NCBI RefSeq assembly: GCF_029936995.1
Contig: NZ_JAPYRE010000006.1
Location: 148,332 to 212,331, forward strand
Reading direction: 5' to 3'
DNA: 64,000 bases
Source: Henriciella sp.
GTDB lineage: Bacteria; Pseudomonadota; Alphaproteobacteria; Caulobacterales; Hyphomonadaceae
Position numbers and translations under genes: made by a program. The notes beneath the pieces were generated by a model. That model saw nothing but the letters and a program-made list of their open reading frames with translations, was not told the DNA's origin and made no database searches. Each line of letters starts with the position of its first letter. Within the stretch, counting starts at the first letter, position 1. Below are positions 36,942 through 45,215 of this stretch, piece after piece.

Positions 36942-38468
36942 ATGCAGATCAACCGTATTCGAAAAGTCCTGATCGTGGGCGGGGGAAGCGCCGGATGGAT
37001 GACGGCCGCCGCACTCTCCAAGCTGCTCAAGAACGATTACTGCGAGATTCAGCTGGTTGAATCCGAGCAGATCGGGACGGTTGGCGTCGGTGAGGCGACG
37101 ATCCCCCAGATCGGAACGTTCAACCGGACTCTCGGCATCGACGAGACCGATTTCATCCGGAAAACACGTGCGACTTTCAAGCTTGGTATCGAGTTCCAGG
37201 ATTGGGGCAGGCTCGGAGATTCCTATATCCATCCCTTTGGGCCCTATGGCCTCGACATGGACGGGGTCTCCTTCCATGCCTTTTTCCTGAAGCATCACGG
37301 CAAGGATTATGCGCCGGAGACGACCGAGCAGTATTCGCTACAGGCGCTTGCCGCGCGCCAGGCGAAATTCATGCGGCCGGTTAATGCGGGCAATTCGCCG
37401 CTTTCCAAGATTGCCTATGCCTTTCATTTCGATGCGACGCTTTATGCTGCCTATCTGCGTGCGGAGTCCGAAAATCGAGGCGTCGAGCGTGTTGAAGGCA
37501 AGGTCACGAACGTCAACCAGAACCCGGAGACCGGCTTTGTGACTTCGATCGACCTTGAAGACGGGCAGAATCTCGAGGCTGATCTCTTTATTGACTGCAC
37601 CGGATTCCGTGGCCTCCTGATCGAGGGCGCGCTGGAAACAGGCTATAATGACTGGTCTCACTGGCTGCCGGTCGACCGGGCGATTGCCGTGCCGACCGAG
37701 CGGGGTGAAGGGCCGCTTGTTCCGCATACAAAATCGATTGCGCGGGAGGCAGGCTGGCAGTGGCGTATCCCCCTGCAGCACCGCACCGGTAATGGCCATG
37801 TCTATTCCAGTGACTTCGTGAGCGACGAGCAGGCTCATGATACGCTGATGAATAACCTCGATACGAAGCCAACAGCCGAGCCGAGGTCGCTGCGCTTCAG
37901 GACAGGCCATCGCAAGAAGTTCTGGAACAAGAATGTTGTCGCGCTCGGCTTGTCTGCCGGATTTCTCGAGCCACTGGAGTCGACCAGTATTCACCTTGTA
38001 CAGTCAGGTGTTGGCCGCTTGCTTCAGATGTTCCCGGACCGGGAGTTCAATCAGGCGGACATTGACCGCTATAACCGGATCACGACGTTCGAGTTCGAGC
38101 GTATCCGGGACTTCCTGATCCTGCATTATCACGCCACAGAACGAGATGATTCAGAGTTCTGGAACTATGTGCGCAACATGGAGATTCCGGATTATCTGGC
38201 CGACAAGATACGCCTGTTCAGGAGCTATGGCCGCATCTTCCGTGAGAATGACGAGCTGTTCAACGATACGAGCTGGTTCTCTGTCATGATTGGCCAGCGT
38301 ATCCGTCCGGAGGCATATGACCCGGTTGCCGATGTGCAGTCTCCAGCTGAAACGGCCGAACGCATTGCCAATATCCGCTCCGTCATCGAGACGTCAGCTG
38401 GCCACATGCCGCAACATGCCGATTATATTGCACAGAACTGTGCTGCCGATGATCCCATAAAGGTCTGA
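36942..38468 (+). CDS. flavin-dependent (tryptophan) halogenase-like protein 4
   Basis: 508 residues, 10 bp behind paralogue 3, with AGAAGGA upstream. Motifs intact: VGGGSAGW (13-20), [21 protein letters not shown], catalytic Lys K80 in [30 protein letters not shown], and [18 protein letters not shown]. Last of the array; its stop codon abuts the stop codon of the convergent GH43 gene with no base between. As for its paralogues, the family supports FADH2-dependent halogenation of an electron-rich aromatic, but no such substrate or pathway is visible in the window. Confidence 0.88.
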   Translation: MQINRIRKVLIVGGGSAGWMTAAALSKLLKNDYCEIQLVESEQIGTVGVGEATIPQIGTFNRTLGIDETDFIRKTRATFKLGIEFQDWGRLGDSYIHPFGPYGLDMDGVSFHAFFLKHHGKDYAPETTEQYSLQALAARQAKFMRPVNAGNSPLSKIAYAFHFDATLYAAYLRAESENRGVERVEGKVTNVNQNPETGFVTSIDLEDGQNLEADLFIDCTGFRGLLIEGALETGYNDWSHWLPVDRAIAVPTERGEGPLVPHTKSIAREAGWQWRIPLQHRTGNGHVYSSDFVSDEQAHDTLMNNLDTKPTAEPRSLRFRTGHRKKFWNKNVVALGLSAGFLEPLESTSIHLVQSGVGRLLQMFPDREFNQADIDRYNRITTFEFERIRDFLILHYHATERDDSEFWNYVRNMEIPDYLADKIRLFRSYGRIFRENDELFNDTSWFSVMIGQRIRPEAYDPVADVQSPAETAERIANIRSVIETSAGHMPQHADYIAQNCAADDPIKV

Positions 38469-40193
38469 TCAGCGCGGCATGGCTTCTGCGTAGAGACCGA
38501 ATGTAGCACCGACAAAGCCACCCGCCGTGCGTGTACTGAGCGGCTTGCCGTCCAGTCCCCGGGCAATAGTTGTCCATTCATCACTTTCGTCCGGACGGTA
38601 GGCGAAGTCATAGACATCACCGCGTGCCTGGATACGAAGTTGTAGAGACGTGTCTGGGTAGGGGGTGAGCATATCGCGCGCAATCTCCTCGCCGCCTTCG
38701 GGCGCTTCACCGCCTGCCTTTCTGCGCAGTGTGATAATCGCAGAGCCGTCAGCGGCCTTGCCGAGACCCAGCGCATAGAAATGATTGTCGTTCTGGAGCA
38801 CGGCGATACCGGCTTCGCTGCCTGGCCTGTCGGGGGCGAAAGTGAGTGAGGTGGTCACTTCGGCATTCTGGTGTTGTTGACGCCGGCCCAGATAGGAGGG
38901 CTGTTTGCCACTGCCGATCGAGACGGGGCGTGCCTCAATCTCGAGAGCCCCATCAGGCAGCGACCACCAGGGGCTTTCCGGGACGCGGAGGGTCATCCAG
39001 TGCAGGGGCAATGCATCGCCCTCAAACTCTTCACGCAGCACGAAATTGCCGGATAGCGGTGTGACTTCAGTAAGCGGTTCAAAGCCTGCCGGTCGTGTTT
39101 TGCTGCTATAGGGAACTTCCTCTCCAGTTTCGGTGATAACCGGCCAGCCATCCTTCCACGCGACCGGCATGAGGAAAGTTTCCCGGCCGGTGTTGTAATG
39201 GTCGCCTTCATAGGGCCGCACGCCGAGAAAGGTTGCCCACCAGTCGCCTGCTGCATCCTGTACGAGGTCGGCATGGCCCACTGATGTGATGGGATTGGGG
39301 CGATCGGCAGACAGGTCGCGCTGGGTCAGGATGGGGTTCTTTTCATGCGCGGTGTAAGGGCCGGTTATCGACTTCGAGCGCAGCACGACCTGTGAATGGT
39401 CGATTGCTGTGCCGCCTTCCGCCGCGCTCAAATAGTACCAGCCATCGAGCTTGTAGATATGCGGCCCCTCGATCCATATGGGCTTGTCTTCGGGACGGAC
39501 ACCGCCATCGATAATCATCACGGGTTCGGACACTGGCTGAAACGTCTCCGGGTCGATTTCCCTGATCCAGATGGCGCGATGTCCCTCATAGGTCGAACCG
39601 CCCTCCGGTGCGTCATTGTTCATGAGCCAGACTTTTCCGTCCGTATCGAAGAAAAGGGACGGATCGATCCCGCCAACTTCCGGCAGCCAGACCGGATCGG
39701 ACCACGGCCCGGCAGGGTCTTCGGACGTCACGATGAAATTACCGCCGCAATCGACGCATGTATTGGCAACATAGAAAGTGCCCTGATGATACTCGATCGT
39801 GGGTGCAAAGACCCCGCGTGACAGGCCGAGATCGTCGAAATCGAGCATCCCCGACCGATCTATTACGTTGCCGACCTGCTGCCAGTTCACGAGATCCCTG
39901 CTGTACATGACAGGGATGCCGGGGAAATAGCCGAAGGTCGAGGTGACGAGGTAGAAGCCGTCGTCTGCCTGCGTAACGCTCGGGTCAGGATAGAACCCGG
40001 CCAGAACCGGATTGAGATAACCGCCCGGGCCTGGAGGGTCACGAAAGGCCGGGTCATCCCCGCGATATTCGAACCAGTCGAAGCGCGCGATAGAGATGTC
40101 CTCCTTAACAGGCTCAGCCTGAGATGCGGGGTCGCCAGCGCACGCTGTAGCTGCAATGGCAGCAGCAAGTGATAAAAGAACTCGGCTGGACAT
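38469..40193 (-). CDS. GH43 family beta-xylosidase/alpha-L-arabinofuranosidase lipoprotein
   Basis: 574 residues. The signal ends in a lipobox (AATAC, C18), so it is probably a lipoprotein. Five-bladed propeller GH43 with the three acidic residues visible: NPVLAGFYPDPSV (D70), EVGGIDPSLFFD (D177) and WIEGPHIYKLDGWYYL (E242). A C-terminal concanavalin-like beta-sandwich (about 365-570, NFVLREEFEGDALPLHWMTLR ... GGFVGATFGLYA) is the common xylosidase C-terminal domain. It acts on xylo- or arabinoxylo-oligosaccharides. Divergent from the GH10 xylanase with a shared operator. Convergent with, and directly abutting, the last halogenase gene. Confidence 0.92.
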   Translation of the reverse strand: MSSRVLLSLAAAIAATACAGDPASQAEPVKEDISIARFDWFEYRGDDPAFRDPPGPGGYLNPVLAGFYPDPSVTQADDGFYLVTSTFGYFPGIPVMYSRDLVNWQQVGNVIDRSGMLDFDDLGLSRGVFAPTIEYHQGTFYVANTCVDCGGNFIVTSEDPAGPWSDPVWLPEVGGIDPSLFFDTDGKVWLMNNDAPEGGSTYEGHRAIWIREIDPETFQPVSEPVMIIDGGVRPEDKPIWIEGPHIYKLDGWYYLSAAEGGTAIDHSQVVLRSKSITGPYTAHEKNPILTQRDLSADRPNPITSVGHADLVQDAAGDWWATFLGVRPYEGDHYNTGRETFLMPVAWKDGWPVITETGEEVPYSSKTRPAGFEPLTEVTPLSGNFVLREEFEGDALPLHWMTLRVPESPWWSLPDGALEIEARPVSIGSGKQPSYLGRRQQHQNAEVTTSLTFAPDRPGSEAGIAVLQNDNHFYALGLGKAADGSAIITLRRKAGGEAPEGGEEIARDMLTPYPDTSLQLRIQARGDVYDFAYRPDESDEWTTIARGLDGKPLSTRTAGGFVGATFGLYAEAMPR

Positions 40194-40263
40194 GATCCAT
40201 CAGCCTCCCTGGTGATTTTTTTGTCCTTCTGGTCAACCAGCGGGTAGACGCAGACGATAATTG

Positions 40264-40281
40264 AATGATAGCGTTACCATA
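40264..40281. promoter_or_regulatory. LacI/XylR-type operator, GH43-GH10 intergenic
   Basis: AATGATAGC-GTTACCATA; half-sites AATGATAGC and TATGGTAAC. It lies 71-88 bp before GH43 and 57-74 bp before GH10, in their divergent promoter region. Confidence 0.75.
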
Positions 40282-40337
40282 AATAATGAAAGAACCAAGC
40301 CCGGATCATGAACGGGCCATGCGGACGGGAGGCTGCA

Positions 40338-41477
40338 ATGACGGATTTTACACGGCGGGATGCTTTGAAGCTGGGGGCAGGTGCCTCTGCGGCCCTCGGT
40401 GCCGGGGCCTGTAGCGCAACACCTCAGAGGGTAGCTGCAGATATAGAGTCGGCCACGCCCCTGCATGAGCTGGCTGGCAAGAAGGGTGTCCGGTTCGGAT
40501 CTGCCATGGGGGCCGGGCAGCTTGATGATGCGCGCTACAAGGACATCATGCGGCGCGAATGCGCCACCATGGTCGCCGAAAACGAGCACAAATGGTACAC
40601 GATCTACCCTGATCCAAGGACGGTTAATTTCGACCCGGCTGACAGGCTTGTCACATTCGCAAAGGATAATGGCCTTACCATGCGAGGTCATACACTGCTC
40701 TGGCATCGTGAGAAATGGTCGCCCCAGTGGGTCAATGATCTCGAATTCGAATCTGCTTCTGAAACGGCTGAGTTTGTCGAGCAGAAGGTCGCGCGTATCG
40801 CTCAGCGCTATGACCCGTTCATCTATGCCTGGGATGTGGTGAACGAAGCCGTGGACGAAGAGACGGGGGCCTTCCGGCAGACATCGCTTTCAGCGCGAAT
40901 GGGAGAGCAGCTCATCGATCACTGCTTCGCCGTCGCAAAGGAGAACGCACCGAATGCGCGGCTGGTCTATAATGACTTCATGAGCTGGGAATCGACCAGC
41001 GCTGCCCATCGGGCAGGTGTCCTGCGGCTGCTGGAGGGGTTGAAGAAACGTAATGTCCCCATTGATGGCGTCGGCCTGCAAAGCCATTCCAATTATGAGA
41101 TGCCGGACGAGTTCACCCGGCAAAAGCAGAAGAACTGGATCGCTTTTTGCGATGAAATCACGGGTATGGGGCTGGAACTCTACATCACCGAGTTCGACGT
41201 CAACGACACGGATCTAAGGCCTGACATCGCATATCGTGACCGGCTTATCGCTGATTACACACGGGATTATTTTGACCTCATGCTGGATTATCCGCAGCTA
41301 AAGGAGGTGCTGATCTGGGGCATGGTGGATGACCAGAACTGGCTCCAGGACTTCCTTCCGCGAACGGATGGCGTGCTGAAACGGCCGACCGTCTATGACG
41401 AGAATTACAAGGCCAAGTCCATGCGCACGGCTATCGCCGATTCCTTGCGGGGCGCGGCGTATCGAGAGCCGATCTGA
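40338..41477 (+). CDS. GH10 family endo-1,4-beta-xylanase
   Basis: 379 residues from the ATG at 40338 with GGGAGG 5-6 nt upstream. The N-terminus MTDFTRRDALKLGAGASAALGAGAC has a Tat-type twin-arginine motif and a lipobox Cys (C25), so it is probably a Tat-exported lipoprotein. The GH10 barrel shows NEHKWYTIYP, GHTLLWHREKWSPQW, the acid/base Glu in WDVVNEAVDE (E170), QSHSNYEMP and the nucleophile Glu in YITEFDVND (E285), ending with WGMVDDQNWL. Cuts the xylan backbone. Followed by the LacI-family regulator about 130 bp downstream. Confidence 0.95.
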   Translation: MTDFTRRDALKLGAGASAALGAGACSATPQRVAADIESATPLHELAGKKGVRFGSAMGAGQLDDARYKDIMRRECATMVAENEHKWYTIYPDPRTVNFDPADRLVTFAKDNGLTMRGHTLLWHREKWSPQWVNDLEFESASETAEFVEQKVARIAQRYDPFIYAWDVVNEAVDEETGAFRQTSLSARMGEQLIDHCFAVAKENAPNARLVYNDFMSWESTSAAHRAGVLRLLEGLKKRNVPIDGVGLQSHSNYEMPDEFTRQKQKNWIAFCDEITGMGLELYITEFDVNDTDLRPDIAYRDRLIADYTRDYFDLMLDYPQLKEVLIWGMVDDQNWLQDFLPRTDGVLKRPTVYDENYKAKSMRTAIADSLRGAAYREPI

Positions 41478-41532
41478 CCGCAATCAGGTCAGTTTCGCGG
41501 GTTCTTCGCATCAAAACGTTCAGTCTTCAGCA

Positions 41533-41550
41533 CTTGTTCACGCTAACGGT
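41533..41550. promoter_or_regulatory. weak LacI/XylR-type operator upstream of the regulator gene
   Basis: CTTGTTCAC-GCTAACGGT; the right half (ACCGTTAGC on the reverse strand) keeps GTTAGC. A degenerate match to the island consensus in front of the LacI gene, suggesting autoregulation. Confidence 0.4.
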
Positions 41551-41581
41551 GAAGGCTCTTGCCATCACTGTAGCGGACTAG

Positions 41582-41601
41582 TTACAGGCATATACCTGTA
41601 A
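41582..41601. promoter_or_regulatory. 20-bp palindrome TTACAGG-CATATA-CCTGTAA before the LacI gene
   Basis: Perfect 7-bp arms around a near-palindromic core, ending 9 bp before the annotated start. It is different in sequence from the repeated island operator, so it may bind another factor or be an extra control point. Confidence 0.45.
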
Positions 41602-41610
41602 TCATGCGGA

Positions 41611-42657
41611 TTGGACGAAAGAACATTGAACAAGCGTCAGCCAATTACCATCAAGGAGGTCGCCGAGAAAGCCGGCGTCTCCCAGATGACTGTCTCGCGG
41701 GTGCTGAACAAGCAGAAGCTCGTCAAGGAATCGACACGCGAGAAAGTTGAGGCCGCCATCGCGGCGTTGAACTACCGGCCCAATCTCATGGCGCGAGGGC
41801 TGGCGGGCGGCCGTTCGAAATTGATCGGCCTGGCCTACTATAACCCCAGTCCCAGCTATCTCAGCGCGCTCCTGGTCAGCGCCCTGAAGCATTGCCGCGA
41901 CCTCGGCCATCATCTTGTTATCGAGGACCTTGCCGATATCGAGAATGACTCCGATACGTCCGCAATCGTGAAACGCCTGAGTACGATCCGGCTGGATGGC
42001 CTGATCCTGGCACCACCCCTGAGTAGCAACACGGCGCTCCTCAAGCTGATTCAGGAGTTCGGCCTTCCTACTGTCCTGCTTGGTAATACGGAGTCGGCTG
42101 AAAGTCAGTCCACAGTCGTTTTTGATGATACCGCTGCGGCGCAGAGAATGACTGACTTGCTGATTGAGAAGGGGCATGACCGCATTGGTTTTATCTGTGG
42201 TCCTCTTGATCATCCGTCGAGTGGCCAGCGTCATGATGGGTACAGACAGGCCCTGAAAGCGGCGGGCATTCAATTTGATGAGGCGCTGGTTTTTGAGGGC
42301 GACTTCACCTTCCGGTCCGGTATGGATATTGGTGACCGGATGCTTGATCTGGATGTTCCGCCGACAGCCATCTTTGCCAGTAACGACGACATGGCAGCCG
42401 GCGTGATTGCCGCCGCACAGCGCCGCTCTGTCCAGGTCCCCGAACAGCTTGCGATTGTCGGCTTTGACGATACAGCCATTGCAGCTGCGATCTGGCCACG
42501 GCTGACAACTGTGCATCAGCCGATTGCTGAAATGGCGCAGGATGCTGTCGATATCATCTCGCAAGTTACCAGCAGTGACTGGAATGGTCAGCCGCTGCAT
42601 CTCATCAATAACAATATCCAGATCATCGAGCGTGAGAGCCTGAGCGAACGCGGATAG
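41611..42657 (+). CDS. LacI-family transcriptional regulator, probable XylR-type regulator of the xylan island
   Basis: 348 residues with the TTG at 41611; a second TTG at 41626 is also possible and no strong ribosome binding site helps the choice. The N-terminal helix-turn-helix (ITIKEVAEKAGVSQMTVSRVLN) and hinge (NYRPNLMARGLAGGRSKLIGL) are classical LacI, and the rest is the periplasmic-binding-protein-like sugar domain (FICGPLDHPSSGQRHDGYRQAL, PTAIFASNDDMAAGVIAAAQ, VGFDDTAIAAAIWPRLTTVHQP). It lies in the middle of the island, between GH10 and GH3. The repeated palindrome in the island promoters has the even-spaced CG-centred form typical of LacI operators. A role as xylose or xylo-oligosaccharide responsive repressor is inferred. 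Confidence 0.9.
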   Translation: MDERTLNKRQPITIKEVAEKAGVSQMTVSRVLNKQKLVKESTREKVEAAIAALNYRPNLMARGLAGGRSKLIGLAYYNPSPSYLSALLVSALKHCRDLGHHLVIEDLADIENDSDTSAIVKRLSTIRLDGLILAPPLSSNTALLKLIQEFGLPTVLLGNTESAESQSTVVFDDTAAAQRMTDLLIEKGHDRIGFICGPLDHPSSGQRHDGYRQALKAAGIQFDEALVFEGDFTFRSGMDIGDRMLDLDVPPTAIFASNDDMAAGVIAAAQRRSVQVPEQLAIVGFDDTAIAAAIWPRLTTVHQPIAEMAQDAVDIISQVTSSDWNGQPLHLINNNIQIIERESLSERG

Positions 42658-42677
42658 CGCCGGAAAAACGGTTTACA

Positions 42678-42731
42678 GACTTCTCTCCCTGTATTTATGT
42701 TAGCCCTATCATAAATACAGGGAGAGAAGTC
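42678..42731. repeat. perfect 22-bp inverted repeat enclosing the operator and ribosome binding site of the second GH3 gene
   Basis: Arms 42678-42699 and 42710-42731 are exact reverse complements, separated by 10 nt (TTAGCCCTAT). The right arm contains GGGAGAGAAG, the ribosome binding site of the gene starting at 42733. The LacI-type operator occupies the centre. In an RNA that starts upstream, the site would be locked in a 22-bp stem. Confidence 0.9.
42696..42713. promoter_or_regulatory. LacI/XylR-type operator before the second GH3 gene
   Basis: TATGTTAGC-CCTATCATA; half-sites TATGTTAGC and TATGATAGG. Centre of the long inverted repeat, 20-37 bp before the start codon. A TTTACA at 42672-42677 and a TTATGT 17 nt later could be the promoter, overlapped by the operator. 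Confidence 0.75.
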
Positions 42732-42732
42732 G

Positions 42733-45147
42733 ATGGGCAGTTTGCAAAGCCGCGAAAGGTGCCGGTTCGGGTCTATTTTCAGAAGCGGTGCGGCGATCTT
42801 GGCCGCAGGCGTACTCGTTGCCGGGCAGGCCGGTCTCGCCCAGGGCCAGACTTCTGCTGAGACAGCTTCCGCTGAAACGCCGGCTTACATGGATGCAGAG
42901 CTGAGCGTTAAGGAGCGCGTGGACGATCTTCTTTCACGCATGACGCTTGAAGAGAAGATTGCCCAGATTACCACCGTCTGGACCGCCAAGACCGAGCTGT
43001 TTGACGAACAGGGCCGATTTGATCCTGAAAAAGCAAAAAATCTCTACCCTGACGGAATCGGGCATTTTGCCCGTCCAAACGATTTGCAGGGGGCATCGAG
43101 TCCCCTTGAAGAGCCATTTCGCGATGAGCAGGAGACCGTGCAGCTCGTCAATGCGATCCAGCGATATGCTGTCGAAGAGACGCGCCTTGGCATTCCGGTC
43201 CTGTTCCACGAAGAGGGGCTCCACGGCTATGCCGCACGTGGGGCGACATCGTTCCCGCAGGCAATCGGCCTTGCCTCAACCTGGGATCCGGCCCTGATCG
43301 AAGACATCTATTCCGTGGTTGCGCGTGAAATCAGGGCCCGCGGCCCGCACATGGTGCTCTCGCCGGTTGTGGATGTTGCGCGTGACCCGCGCTGGGGGCG
43401 TATCGAGGAAACCTATGGCGAAGATCCATACCTTGCCGGACGGATCGGGCTGGCTTCCGTGCTCGGATTTCAGGGCCGGAGCCTGCCCCTGGCCGATGAC
43501 AAGGTCTTTGCGACCCTCAAGCACATGACGGGTCACGGGCAGCCGGAAAGCGGCACCAATGTCGGCCCTTCCAATCTTTCCGAGCGCTTGCTCAGGGAAG
43601 TATTCTTCCCGCCCTTTGAATACATTGTCGAAAACTCGAACATTCACAGCGTCATGGCTTCGTACAACGAGATTGATGGTGTGCCCTCACATGCGAATGG
43701 CTGGCTGCTGAATGATGTCTTGCGCGGTGAGTGGGGCTTCGAAGGCGCGGTTGTCAGTGATTATTGGGGCATTGATGACCTTGTGCGTCTGCACGGGGTC
43801 GAGCCCAACATGAAGCAGGCGGCTGTGCGTGCCCTGAAGGCCGGTGTCGATTTCGATCTGCCGGATGGCAATGCTTTCAAGCTGCTGCCGGAAGCGCTTG
43901 AAGAAGGCCTCGTCACCGAAGCGGAGATCGATCAGGCGGTTCGCCGGATGCTGGAGATCAAGTTCCTCTCAGGCATGTTCGAGGATCCTTACGCCGACGC
44001 AGAGTATGCCGTGGAAGTTACCGACAATGCCGAGGCTCGTGCGCTGGCTGAAGAGGCAGCTCGCAAGTCCGTCGTGCTGCTCAAGAATGACGGAATGCTA
44101 CCACTCGACAAGAATGGGTTGGGTACGCTGGCGGTTATCGGCCCGAATGCTGATGCTGTGCGGCTTGGGGGGTATTCCGATGTGCCCACGCGCGTGCTCA
44201 CCGTACTCGACGGGATCAAGGCGGAGGCAGACGATGCCCTTAATATTGTACATCACCCTGGCGTCGAAATAACCTCGCAAGGCGACTGGTGGGAAAACGA
44301 GATCATTCTCGCCGACCGGGAGAAAAATCTTCAGATGATCGAAGAGGCAAAGCAGGTTGCTGAAGGCGCCGATGCGATTGTTCTTGTGATCGGCGGGACT
44401 GAGGCCACCAGCCGTGAAGGCTGGGACAATCAGCATCTTGGCGACCGGACCGATATCGAGCTTGTCGGCGAACAGAAGGAGCTTGCCGAGGCCATGTTCG
44501 CGCTCGGCAAACCGGTTACGGTTGTTCTCATCAACGGCAAGCCGCTTGGTGTAGAGGACGTTGCCGCGCAGGCGAACGCACTGGTCGAGGGCTGGTATCT
44601 TGGTCAGGAAGGCGGCACGGCGATGGCCGATATCCTGTTCGGCAATGCCAATCCCGGCGGCAAGTTGCCGGTCACGATTGCGCGCAATGTCGGCCAGTTG
44701 CCGCTCGTCTACAATCACAAGCCGAGCGCGCTCAGGGGCTATCTTTTCGATACCACCGAGCCTCTTTTCCCGTTCGGGTATGGCTTGTCCTATACTACGT
44801 TCGAATATGGTGCGCCGACGCTCTCGGATGCTTCCATCCCGGTTGATGGAGAGGTCACGGTCAGCGTCGATGTGACCAATACAGGCGATGTGGCTGGTGA
44901 CGAGGTCGTCCAGCTTTACCTGCGCGACGTCGTTTCTTCCGTGACCCGGCCGGTACAGGAACTGCGTGGCTTTGAGCGGATAACGCTTGCACCGGGGGAG
45001 ACCCGCACGGTCACATTCACGCTCGGCGAAGACGATTTGCGTTTCTGGAACCGGGACATGGAGCGTGTTGTCGAGCCCGGCGCGTTCGAGATCATGACCG
45101 GGACAAGCTCGGCAGACACACAGAGCGTGACCCTGACAGTCGAATAG
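42733..45147 (+). CDS. GH3 family beta-xylosidase/beta-glucosidase
   Basis: 804 residues, with a basic N-terminus and a signal peptide cleaved near GLAQGQ, so periplasmic or secreted. GH3 N-terminal domain: FHEEGLHGYAARGATSFPQAIGLASTWDP, LSPVVDVARDPRWGRIEETYGEDPYLAG, ATLKHMTGHGQPESGTN, and nucleophile Asp in GAVVSDYWGIDDL (D343). The second domain starts SVVLLKNDGMLPL, and a C-terminal fibronectin-III-like domain (about 700-800, GDEVVQLYLRDVVSSVTRPVQELRGFERI) completes the three-domain BglX/XylA-type layout. HEEGLHG is typical of the subgroup containing many bacterial beta-xylosidases. Its ribosome binding site lies in a 22-bp inverted repeat around an operator, an unusual control arrangement. 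Confidence 0.93.
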   Translation: MGSLQSRERCRFGSIFRSGAAILAAGVLVAGQAGLAQGQTSAETASAETPAYMDAELSVKERVDDLLSRMTLEEKIAQITTVWTAKTELFDEQGRFDPEKAKNLYPDGIGHFARPNDLQGASSPLEEPFRDEQETVQLVNAIQRYAVEETRLGIPVLFHEEGLHGYAARGATSFPQAIGLASTWDPALIEDIYSVVAREIRARGPHMVLSPVVDVARDPRWGRIEETYGEDPYLAGRIGLASVLGFQGRSLPLADDKVFATLKHMTGHGQPESGTNVGPSNLSERLLREVFFPPFEYIVENSNIHSVMASYNEIDGVPSHANGWLLNDVLRGEWGFEGAVVSDYWGIDDLVRLHGVEPNMKQAAVRALKAGVDFDLPDGNAFKLLPEALEEGLVTEAEIDQAVRRMLEIKFLSGMFEDPYADAEYAVEVTDNAEARALAEEAARKSVVLLKNDGMLPLDKNGLGTLAVIGPNADAVRLGGYSDVPTRVLTVLDGIKAEADDALNIVHHPGVEITSQGDWWENEIILADREKNLQMIEEAKQVAEGADAIVLVIGGTEATSREGWDNQHLGDRTDIELVGEQKELAEAMFALGKPVTVVLINGKPLGVEDVAAQANALVEGWYLGQEGGTAMADILFGNANPGGKLPVTIARNVGQLPLVYNHKPSALRGYLFDTTEPLFPFGYGLSYTTFEYGAPTLSDASIPVDGEVTVSVDVTNTGDVAGDEVVQLYLRDVVSSVTRPVQELRGFERITLAPGETRTVTFTLGEDDLRFWNRDMERVVEPGAFEIMTGTSSADTQSVTLTVE

Positions 45148-45215
45148 AACGATGCTTGCCTGATGCCCTGCGGGGCGTCAGGCTGACAGCGGACGGGCAG
45201 ACCGGGAGACAAAGC

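Noticed and set aside
41602..42600. 332-codon open frame on the minus strand
   Set aside because: Mirror of the LacI-family gene, whose helix-turn-helix and sugar-binding motifs are unambiguous.
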